In this document: one piece after another, positions 49,986 through 59,590 of the stretch
Layout: each line of letters opens with the position of its first letter
Position numbering within the stretch: the first letter of the stretch is position 1
From: Orthonyx spaldingii
Lineage: Eukaryota; Chordata; Aves; Passeriformes; Orthonychidae
Assembly (NCBI GenBank): GCA_013397795.1
Contig: VZTJ01003817.1
Span: forward strand, 558,001 to 622,000
Direction of reading: 5' to 3'
DNA: 64,000 bases
Program-made: the position numbers and the translations under genes
The notes under the pieces: model-generated
Databases searched by the model: none
What the model saw: the letters and a program-made list of their open reading frames with translations, nothing else
Told to the model about the DNA's origin: nothing

Positions 49986-51419
49986 GGTACTGGAACCAGC
50001 ACCGGTGATTTCCTTGCCTTGCCTTTCCTTTCTTCACCTCGCCTGCCTGTCTTGGTATTTTTGGTATATCAGGCCTATTCTGTCCAATCCTCCCTTCAGA
50101 GAGTCAGTAGTATGGCATAAGATCTTTGGCATACTCCAACCAAAGGATAAAACCAAAACAATAATAATTCAAAATTTACGGCCACATAGTTAAAAGTAAA
50201 TTCATTAATTCATTGATCAATAATCATAGGTACAATAAATTCCCTAATTATTTAAAAATTCTCCTGAGAACATGGATGTCTGCAAATTCTCTCACACTTC
50301 AAAATCCACATGGAGAAAAAAAGTATTTTTTATTTGAATAATTAACTACTTAAATAGTTAAAAACAAAATACAGAAAAAGTTGGAGAAAGCAGGCAACAT
50401 TTTCTGGATTCTGTACACATTAAGAAATGTATTACAGTGTAAAATATTTTAGCTTTCAAAACACGAGCTTTAATTCCTAATCAACCTTCTATTATTTGGG
50501 ATAGTTGTCAATTTAAGGACTCCTTATAAATTACTAAAAATACAAAAATTGAGTTTGCCAGAGATTCAAAAATTGAGAACTGGGATCCCTAAAGTGCAAT
50601 TATCAGGAAATTCTTTTCACTGTAACTAGATACCATACCATAAGAGACCTAGAACCTTAATTTGTCATGACCCCAGCTCTCTGGCAGAGAAGGAATGTAG
50701 GAGTTCAATGAGTTAATGTGTCTAATTTAGCAGTCATAGAAGGCAAAGGGAGTAAGTTCAAGAAAGCAAGAATCAGATTTCTTACTACTCAAGACAAGGC
50801 AGACCACAGCTTCTCCTATCATGAAGACACTTATCAGGTACAACTACAGCCCTGTAAAGTGTTTAACACTTTATTAATGGTTTCTGTAAGCTGTTGGGAA
50901 CAGTAACAATAAAATAGTGTTCACAGCCAAAGTAAAAGAAGTGTTCTGATTATTTCACTAACAGCCCTTTTATCTAAAAACTACTTATCTCAGCAGGAGG
51001 AACATACATTGTATTTAATGATCACTTTTTTCTAAAACTTTTGCTTCTTCCTTTTCTCCTCTTCCTTTGTCCTTTTACACATAAACCCTCCATGTGGTAA
51101 AGGGACCAAACATACCAAATGAAATATTTTCACAGGCAATAAAAACAATAAAATGCTAGTTGTCTAATCCTTAGTCCTTCAAATGTTTTCAGTTCTCATC
51201 CAGCTGTTTCTTAGCTTTTAATGTTGCTGGCTTTTCACTATTAATTAATGCAAAGATTTTACTTTCATTAGTTATTTTAAAATATCTTCAAAAACAAACC
51301 CATCAACAAGTTTCCTTATCACAGTTCTTCTTTTCATATTATTTCTAAACTGTGAGCACCAAAGATACAGCCTAAGCGTTCCAGAGAATCAAAATTACAA
51401 GCATGGTTAGAAATTACCT
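49986..51419. other. Non-coding DNA
   Basis: The first 100 bases (CCTTGCC/TTTCC-rich) could be more diverged repeat. The rest is AT-rich with no recognised gene or element. Confidence 0.45.
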
Positions 51420-51888
51420 GCACAGGGCTGTTTCCACTAGACTAGGTTGCTCAAAGCCCCATCCAACCTGGCCTTGAACACTTCCAGGGATGGGGCAACC
51501 ACGAGTTCTCTTGCCAATCTGTTCTAGTGTCTCAGCACACTCACAGTAAAGAATTTCTTCCTAGCACATAATCTAACTCTACTCTCTTTCAGTTTGAAGC
51601 CATTGTCCCATGGCTACATGCCCTTGTAAAAAGTCCCTCCCCCAGCCCTCTAGAAGGCTCCTTTAGGTACTGAAAAGCTGCAATGATGTCTCCCCAGAGC
51701 CTTCTCTTCTCCAGGATGAACAACCCCAAATCTTTCAGCCTGTGTTCATGGGATTGGTGCTCTAGCTCCCTGATCATCACCCTCTTTTGGACTAGGTCCA
51801 ACAGATTCATGGGCTTCTTATTTTGGGAGCCACAGGACTTGATGCAGTACTCTGAAGAAGTTTCATGAGGGTAGAGTAGTGTTGAGAA
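51420..51888 (-). mobile_element. CR1 LINE 3' region, minus strand, tail missing
   Basis: Left to right it carries the reverse complement of the CR1 3' half: GACTAGGTTGCTCAAAGCCC, CATCCAACCTGGCCTTGAAC, ACTTCCAGGGATGGGGC, GAAGCCATTGTCCCATGGC, CAATGATGTCTCCCCAGAGC, CTTCTCTTCTCCAGGATGAA, CAACCCCAAATCTTTCAGCC. The expected last 70 or so bases of the 3' tail are not seen to the left of 51420, so the copy was deleted or eroded at its 3' end after insertion. Minus-strand translation of 51589-51810 is the shadow of the last coding part of ORF2. Confidence 0.9.
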
Positions 51889-52189
51889 ATTCTTCAGAAA
51901 AAATAATCACTTGGTCTACAGGACCAAATGAACACAAATGGAATTGAACACAAATAGATTCAAGGATAATGATTTCTTATTAAGAGACCCACTTGTCATC
52001 AGGTATTCATTTTGCTACAAGGTACTCATCCTGCCTGTAGAAAAATGTGTTTATTGAAACAACAGAGAAAGCAGTTCAGATACTAAAAACTGCAACCTGC
52101 AACAAGTAGTGAAACAAGTGTGTTTCTGTGCTTGAATGCACAGAATGCATGGCATCTCCTATTATTAAGGAAATTATCATCAAAACCTT

Positions 52190-52245
52190 TACTGTCCAGA
52201 TGGGAACTGAGGCACTGAGAGAATAAAGCCATTTAGCTTTGGACT
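52190..52245 (+). repeat. Possible MIR-like SINE fragment
   Basis: CAGATGGGAACTGAGGCACT followed by GAGAGAATAAAG resembles the MIR/CORE-SINE phrase 'cagatgaggaaactgaggcacagagaggttaag'. Only about 50 bases are convincing. Confidence 0.4.
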
Positions 52246-52400
52246 AAAGCCGTAGCTCAGGACTATGCCATTTAGCTGTGAATAACCAGGAGTCAAAAAT
52301 GTTCAACAGTTCACATACTTATCATGCTACATTAACTGTCTTCTTTAAACCATGCAACTCCTTTATGCAGGAAATTAAGTCAACCACAAATACACTTTTT

Positions 52401-52998
52401 TGCTGGGTTTGGCTGGGTGAGTAAATGTTCTTCACAGTGGTTGGTATGGGGCTGTGTTTTGGATTTGTGTTGAACACAGGATTGACAACGTGAGGATTGT
52501 TTTTGCTGAGCAGGACTTACACAGAGCCAAGGCCTTTTCTGCTTTTGGTACTGCCATGCTGCTGAGGAAGTTGGGGGTGCATGGCAGATTGGAAGGAGAC
52601 ACAGCCAGGATGACCCCAGGTGACCCTGGGTGACCCCAACTGACCAAAGGGATATTCCAGACCATATAGGACCATGCTTAATATATAAAGTGGGGGGAAG
52701 AAAGAGGAAGAGGGGGATGTTTGGAGTGATGGCTTTTGTATTCCCAAGTCACCATTACACGTCATGGGGCCCTGCTGTCCTGGAGATGGCTGAACACCTG
52801 TCAGCCCATGGCAAGCAGTGAAGTAATTCCTTGTTTTGTTTTCTTGCATGGCTTTTCCTTTCCCTATTAAACTGTCTTTATCTCATCCCATGAGTTTTGT
52901 AGCTTCTACCCTCCCCATTCTCTCCCTGATCCTGCTGGTGAGGGAGTGAGTGAGTGGCTGCATGGGGCTTGGCTGCTGCCTGAGTTTAAACTACGACA
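52401..52998 (+). mobile_element. Solo LTR of an avian ERVL-type retrovirus
   Basis: A complete 598-bp LTR beginning TGCTGGGTTTGGCTGGG and ending AAACTACGACA. Inside are short GGTGACCC(C/T)-type tandem phrases (about 52615-52645), a TATA box ATATATAAAG (52681-52690) followed by a GGGGGGAAGAAAGAGGAAG stretch, and an ATTAAA polyadenylation signal (52866-52871). A GTGAGGGAGTGAGTGAGTGG run lies near the 3' end. I recognise the order from the abundant songbird ERVL LTRs. No internal retroviral sequence adjoins it, so it is a solo LTR left by recombination. The five bases on either side (CTTTT and ACATT) do not match as a target-site duplication. Confidence 0.82.
52681..52690 (+). promoter_or_regulatory. 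LTR TATA box
   Basis: ATATATAAAG in the U3 of the solo LTR, about 175 bases upstream of the ATTAAA signal. Confidence 0.7.
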
Positions 52999-53879
52999 AC
53001 ATTATACTTTAAAGAAAAGAATTCTAGTTATAATTATCTCTTCTTCATACAAATACTGAGGTTTGTACATCTTGAATATCAAAAAATGAAACCTCAACAG
53101 CTATCAAAGCAATGGAGTTTAATCAGACTGCTTGAAATTCGTGTGTTTGTTTTTATTACACTCATAATTATCACCTGATTGACAAATTTTGAGAAAAAAT
53201 GTTATTATGAAAACTATAACCCTATTTTATGAAGATTCAGAAGCTTTCACATGAATAGCATTCCTGTCAAAACAGTACCTAATATTCCCAATTTTTCTAT
53301 AAAATCAGATAACAAAACCAAGCCATGTCTTTTATAAAGGGAAAATGAAAAGGTAAAAGCCTATGAGGTCTGAAGAACAAAGACTATCATAAAATAATAG
53401 GACTATGATACCTAAAGCAATACTGATTCTTTGCAAGAGTATAAACATACTTCCCAAGGACACTGAAGTGGAGAACTGTGTTTAGCACAAAACATTTTAA
53501 TGAAAGCAAGAAGGACACAGACAGTTCAATCTGCACATACCCAAAGAGAGCCTGCAGCCTGCCAGAATACCCAAACCTAAAGATATCCTGTCTAAGGAAG
53601 ATTCATTATCTTCACTCAGGGAAAAGCTTAAATCTTTAAGGATCAATGAGAATGTATTTGTCTTCAATCAGTGGTTTGTTATTTTCAGAAGGCAAGGGAG
53701 CTGGGGAGGAAGCTGGTTGTTTTAATTTGGTCTGAAAGAATTCAGCAAGACTTTTCTTCAAAATTTATGCTTCCTTTTGGTTTCAGCTATGATGGAAATA
53801 ATATCAGGAAAGCCTTGGTGGATAGCCTAGTGTTTGTGGCTTGAGTATCATCTGGAAGCAGGGATCTGAAAGAAGTACA
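52999..53879. other. Non-coding DNA
   Basis: About 0.9 kb of AT-rich sequence with no recognised gene or repeat. Confidence 0.5.
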
Positions 53880-54335
53880 AAACTGAAATTTAACAGACAA
53901 AATCTGGTTTTTTCTGAGGATGCAGGAACACCAAGTCCATTTAGCCCAGCATCCTGTCTCTGACAGTGGTCAGTAGCAGATATAGATGGGAATGTAAGAA
54001 CAGAAGAAGCATACAAAAGTATTTCTCTATAATATTTTCCTTTGATTCATATGGTTTGTGGCTTCCAGACTTCCTGAGCCACAGGCAACAGCCTTCATAG
54101 ATTTTCTTTTCATAAACATATCTAATGAATTTTTGAACCCTTTAATATCCCCAAAATCCTAGGACAACAAGCTTTTACAGCTTTACATTGTACTATGTGA
54201 AGTATCATTTTTTGCTTGCTGTGAACCTGTCACTTGCAATTACTATTTCATCCCCTCCAGGTCCTGTATAAAAGACAATAAAGCCTGTCCCCTGATCAAA
54301 TATCTATGACACTTGTGCTTTTCTACACTTCTACA
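53880..54335 (-). mobile_element. Ancient amniote CR1/L3-type LINE 3' end
   Basis: The order of phrases CAAGTCCATTTAGCCCAGCA, TCCTGTCTCTGACAGTGGTC, GAATTTTTGAACCC, AACAAGCTTTTACAGCTTTA, TGTGAAGTATCATTTTTTGC, TGAACCTGTCAC, TTTCATCCCCTCCAGGTCCTG and TCTATGACACTTGTG follows the reverse complement of an old LINE family. It is widespread in turtles and crocodilians and related to mammalian L3/CR1. Similarity is patchy but extends over 400 bases in correct order. The family predates the avian CR1 subfamilies elsewhere in this window. The 70-codon minus-strand frame at 53804-54016 is its shadow. Confidence 0.65.
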
Positions 54336-56461
54336 ATCTTCAGATTCTTGGAAGATGGGAGTTTTGTAGAGTATGTGACAATAAACAAACAGGCAAACTG
54401 GAAGGAGGGAGGCAGAAGAACACAGCTGCTGATTTTATCTGAATGTTTCATCCACAGATCTACATTAGCTTGCAGTTATTCATCCTGAAAAAGAAGCTGC
54501 AGTCATTTCTCACATCACACACTGTTAATCTTCTGTAACTCTGTACAAACTCTAAACTACATTTGCATAATCAAATTTTCTACTACAGCTGGATTTCTTG
54601 CACTCTTCTCTGGCAGCAACTCTTTGAGGGGAGAGAAAAGAAACAGAATCAGGAAAAAAAAAAGGGGGGGAGGGGGAAATTATAGGAAGACTGGTATTCT
54701 TTTTGTAGGTGATCAAATGGAAAAGTCCTGCTACAGAGTTAGTCACATCACCATTTTTTGCCAGAAGAGTAGTCTGTTATCTCTACCTAAAAGGATGGTT
54801 GCAAGCACATATCTTGTAAGAAAGTATTATAAGTGCAAGTTAACTGTGACTAAGGTCCAATTAACACTTGTCAAATTTTGAAGTAGTTTTTAAACTGGTA
54901 ATCTCTTAATCAGTCGATGTACTTTCTTTATGTGGATATGTGTATTACAGAAGATTTTTGTAAGATTATGTCTTTTTTCTTTTTTTCTGTTAGTTCCTTG
55001 TTGAGCCCACTCTACCTGGACAAGAGAAAAAATGGCAGAAAAATAAAAACATTGATCATGGAAAATGGGAAATTGAGACTTCTCCTTTCAGCAGTGGTGC
55101 CAATTTATTGCTGGCTGTGAGAAATCATTGAACTATGGCTGCTGAGTGCTGATACTGAGATACCTGACCGACATTTCTCTTCCATCTTGACTGCAAGATT
55201 TTTAGAGGTTTTTTCATTCATTAATATAAATAACCAGAGCACTCAACGGAATCCAAACAACTGCATGTTGCTGGGTATGACCAGCAAATATTGGAATACA
55301 TAAACTAAGTTATACATTTCAGTCTTGTAATTTTCTGAACATGCAGCTTCAGGAAGACCGCTAGAGGGCCCACAACTATTTAAAGTTTTATTCTCCTTTT
55401 GGCACTGCACGTAAACTGCGAACAGGAAATTTCAATGGATATGCCACAGGTTACTGAAGATAGTGATAAATTATTTTCACAGACGTTAGTCTTTAGGAAA
55501 TGTAGTGCTTAAATGCTAAGACCCAGATTACCTTAAAATCTGATCAGAAAATGTTACTTTGTTGAGCCCAAACCATTTTGCTGAAATGTTTCAAGCTCAG
55601 CATCATTCCAAGTCATCTTTCAGAGGACTCAAAATGAAGTCACAACAGCCCACCAGAGATGGACTAAATGTTAGTGCTTCACGACTTCAAAAGCCAAGGG
55701 CGATAGCCCAGCTGGACTGCTACATGGCCAAGGAAGATGGAATCTTGGTGTCCATGGTTACACGTGCTCAGAGCCACCTTTCTGGGTGTCTGCTACAAAA
55801 TTTGAAAAGTGATGCTGTAATCTGGCTCTTAGTGGACCCACTTGGTAGCTGCAGGGTCTACCACAAGTTTTCTCCTAATTTATCATTCAGTGCAAATTTT
55901 GATTTTTTATATGGATGCACATATATGCATATCCCCCTCAAATTTGGATAAAAGTATTGAGAAAAAAAAACTATTTGGAAGATAGAAACACTGATTCTTA
56001 AAACCTTTACAAGCATTTTTATTATCATGCTATAAAATAAATTTGAACAAGCTAGAAACAGTCAAAACCGGTCTTCTTTTTCCATCTTCCTTCTGCCCTC
56101 CCTTTTATCTGTCCAGGTTTCTGTACTCAAGCAGATATCCTCTTAGGTTTAGATATTTCCTCACTCATGGAAAAAAAAAGTGTCAAAACTCCACTATAAA
56201 CCAGGCAAGAGAAGTGACAAGAAAAAGATTGTTCATAATGTACTATCTGAAAATGTTTTCCTTGTAAGTTGTCACCATGTTGTATACAGAAGCATAGCTG
56301 TCTCTTTTTAAAGCTTAGTGGTTTGTCACCATCACCATTATTATTCTAAAAGATTGTGAGAATCACAAAAGCTAGTATGAAAAAGAAGTAATCCATCCCT
56401 CCCTCTTCTTCCCTGTGAAAATCACATTGTTTCTGTAAGATACCTCACAGATGCTGGGGGG
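54336..56461. other. Non-coding DNA
   Basis: No gene is recognised. It contains a purine-only run at about 54628-54680 (GGGGAGAGAAAAGAAACAGA, then A and G runs). A 130-codon plus-strand frame (55559-55951) shows no known domain and is probably chance. Confidence 0.45.
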
Positions 56462-56525
56462 NNNNNNNNNNNNNNNNNNNNNNNNNNNNNNNNNNNNNNN
56501 NNNNNNNNNNNNNNNNNNNNNNNNN
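56462..56525. other. Assembly gap of 64 N flanked by G runs
   Basis: The Ns are preceded by a run of six G (56456-56461) and followed by a run of six G. The missing piece was probably a poly(G) or G-rich microsatellite that sequencing could not cross. The gap length may be nominal. Confidence 0.95.
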
Positions 56526-58868
56526 GGGGGGATGGAATTATAACTGATATGGATTTTTTTTAAAAACAGAATTAGACAGTCTTGTACAATATTAACCTCT
56601 CCCTCTGGGTTTCAGTTGGAGTGAAATATGAGATTCTCTCATCATCCTTGATTCTAACTTTCCTTTCATGAGAAAGAACAAATTATCTCAGTCACAGCAG
56701 CAAAGCCAATGCTGACATGTATAGTAAATTGTTGTGAGGAAGTAAGGTGTACTGCTGTGGCCATGCACCTGGAGCGAACAATATGAACATAAAATACTTC
56801 TCTAGGGAAATCAAAGGTTTGTCTGAACCCGTTTCAGGAAAACAAAAGTGAATCCCTGGTTACAGATGGATTCTTCTGTAGCTGAACAGCCAGCTACTTA
56901 CAAAAGTAGCTTTAGAAAGCAATTTAACAACAGCCAGGCTGGCTCTGATGCTGCCTTTTCAAAGTGTAATACAAATCAGTCTCAGCTGGCTGAGCATCTT
57001 TCCCACCAGGGCTACAGTACCTCAGATTCACACTCCTGTACAACATCATCCAGTAATTAAAAGAACATCAGTAAGCTCACACTTTTCAAAGGTCTGAAAT
57101 GCTTACAATGTATACAAATGTTTTCTCTTTATGCCAGAATCCAGTTTTCAATTCCCTGAAGTCAGAAGCAACTACAATCCCTAGAAAGTCTTCTGACAAA
57201 GTCAGTAGATGTTCCTGTCATTCATTTCAACACCATCAGGATTCTGTATTTTGTGTCTACCATTTAAAGACTTCCACCTTGCATCAGTCGGCCAGAATGA
57301 AAGACTGTCAGGCCTCACTTGAAATCCACTCTAAAGTCAGCTATAATGTGACACAGAAGGAAGAGGGAAGCTTCTGCTAGTGGGAAGCCAGACTGAGAGC
57401 GTTTGTCTCACAAATTGAAGCCATGAGTTCATATTCTTCAGCATTTGCCAAAACCAAATTTTGAACTTCATCATTATCACATTTAGGTTTAGTTCCATGA
57501 TGCTTACTATTGAAGCAAAGTTGTCTCAAAGTCAGCTTTATGGAAAAAGTTCTGTATATACTTACCCAAAGATAAATACTAAGCCCTAGGGAGCAAATGC
57601 CAGGCATACATGGACTAGCCAGAGGGAAGAAGAAAAAAGGGAGAGAAGGAGGGAAGGACTCTTACAGAGTGAAAAGAAACTGAGACTATAATCAAACAGT
57701 AAACACTAGGAATCAAGTGAGGAAAAAAAATTGGTTGGTAGGAACAAAGACATGCAAGAAATAAGGTAGTTACTGGGGTACAAGGAAATCTGAGGGTTTA
57801 AGGGGAACAGGAAGGGACAAAAAAGGATGAGAACTAGTATAAAAAAGGGGGCAGAAATGTTGCATTTCATTTAAATCAAAAAACCAAGAGCTCCTCATTG
57901 GAGCTCACCGGACATGAAAGTTTGATTGCAGTAATATTACTCTTGATATGTATTCCTGGTTATTCAAAGGTAAGGAGCACCCTTCTACTTCTTGCCTGTT
58001 TTCTGCAAATAACCAATCTAACTAAAGGATCTTTGTAAATGGAGAAAGTAAAATTTTAATAAAATCTGAGGCTATCATCATGGAATAAAGCAGCCACTTT
58101 TATACTTATACCTTTAAAAAAGGCAAAACTCTGTTTCTCATTGGCAAGTAAACTACAAATACAATCTGGATAAGGTTTAAAGGCCCTGCACTTAAAAAAT
58201 GGCTTCAAAAATAAAAATCAATCTAGGCTTACTTAGGCAATCATTATTAATTATGGAAAACTACTGCACTGATGTATGGCATGATTTGCAGAACAAAAAG
58301 AAGATTAGGGAACTTTTTTGCAGCCAGAATATTCAAGATTTTGAAAAAAAAAAAAACAAATAAAGAATTACAATAAGCTAAACTACAATATGTCAGGGAT
58401 GAAAAGTGTCTCCTTTTACAGCAGAATGAAATACCAACAATCTAGCAAGATTTCACAGATAAAACGCAGTTTCTTATACATATAAGAAACAATCCTCCAT
58501 CAAAGGTAACCACTAAACACCAGTTTGAACTAGAACTGGAGGTCATCAACAGTTAGAAAAATAGGATAAATACTTCTCAACAACTTTAAGAAAACAGTCG
58601 ACAAGCAAATTCACTTGGTATTCAGAGACATCTAATTTTCAAACACTACTGATTTAATGCCTGACAAACAAAAAAAAAAGACAAGACACAAGGAGGTCAG
58701 GTTTCAAAGTCACGCATAATTGTAGCAGCAGTATAAAAATGAAAGCTGACAATATGATAAAGAAAAATAATTCTTGTGGCATAATAATTGGAAAACTTCC
58801 ACATCAGAGCAAAATATTATGACTCACACTATCACAGGAAGACTCCTGATAAAATGAAATGCTTAAAA
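56526..58868. other. Non-coding DNA
   Basis: No gene is recognised. Two short plus-strand frames (56848-57060, Ser/Gln/Asn-rich; 57099-57380) are in different phases and lack known domains. Purine-rich stretches occur around 57.63-57.85 kb. Confidence 0.45.
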
Positions 58869-58982
58869 ACAACAAAAAAAAAAATTTTGCACCAAGGGGA
58901 AAACAATAAAGTGGCATGGGATGACATGAAGTGCAGGAAAATGGACCAAACCTTGCCAAACTGATCCTCATTGAAATGGCAA

Positions 58983-59038
58983 GATTTCATTTCCTTTCCT
59001 GAAAGGGAGATCTTCCTTTCAGGAAAGGAAATGAAATC
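58983..59038. repeat. Perfect inverted repeat, 24-bp arms, 8-base loop
   Basis: Arm one at 58983-59006 (starts GATTTCATTTCC) is exactly complementary to arm two at 59015-59038 (ends GGAAATGAAATC). The loop GAGATCTT contains AGATCT, itself palindromic. One arm is polypyrimidine-rich and the other polypurine-rich. The perfect match in otherwise diverged surroundings suggests a recent origin by template switching or gene conversion between the arms. Confidence 0.95.
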
Positions 59039-59570
59039 CTGAAATCAGAGTCAAAGTGTAACAAACACTTTGCAAAGGAGATATGATCAAATAAAATGCA
59101 AGTGAAAAAAAAAGAAAATTTGGGAATGGATTGCCCACAACCAAATGGATTTGGATGAAATAAGGTGCAGTGAAAAGGACCAAAACTTGGCCAAATTAAC
59201 CTTACAGCAACCCCAAAACAAGGGAACAAATGAAACCAAGAGAAAGAAGAAGAAATTCATGAAATGAAATCTGTCAAGAAAAAAAAAATTTCCGCACTGA
59301 AGTGAAAAAAATAAAATTACATGGGATATCATGAAATGCAGGTGTGAGCAGCAAACTATGCTAAATTATACTCCCTGAAATGCTGTAAATCAGGGAACAA
59401 AAGAAACTAAGGGACAGGAGAAGAAATCCATGAACCGAAATGCATCCAAAATAAAAATAAAAAATTTCTGCACCGAGGTGAAAACTATAAATTGGCATGG
59501 GATGACATGAAGTGCAGGGAAATGGATCAAACCTTGCCAAATTAATCCTCATTGAAGTGGCAAAATTTCA

Positions 59571-59590
59571 CATATATATATATATATATA
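59571..59590. repeat. (AT)n microsatellite
   Basis: Twenty bases of alternating A and T at the 3' edge of the tandem array. Confidence 0.85.

Larger units (their letters stand above)
58869..59590 (+). repeat. Degenerate tandem array, about 176-bp unit, four copies
   Basis: Unit anchors occur at 58889 (GCACCAAGGGG), about 59118, 59294 (GCACTGAAGTG) and 59470 (GCACCGAGGTG). The last three are spaced by 176 bases. Units one and four are the most alike, sharing GGCATGGGATGACATGAAGT, GCAGG(A/G)AAATGGA(C/T)CAAACC and ATCCTCATTGAA(A/G)TGGCAA. The middle two are more diverged. Unit one is about 53 bases longer, which fits the perfect palindrome at 58983-59038. Each unit begins near a poly(A) run. 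The array ends in an (AT)n run (59571-59590). No known element was recognised. It may be a satellite-like remnant or a repeat internal to an unknown element. Confidence 0.75.

Noticed and set aside
49759..50193. 144-codon plus-strand frame
   Set aside because: It is antisense to a minus-strand CR1 fragment and continues into unrelated AT-rich sequence.
55559..55951. 130-codon plus-strand frame
   Set aside because: No recognisable domain or repeat context, and flanking sequence shows no splice or promoter signals that I can defend.
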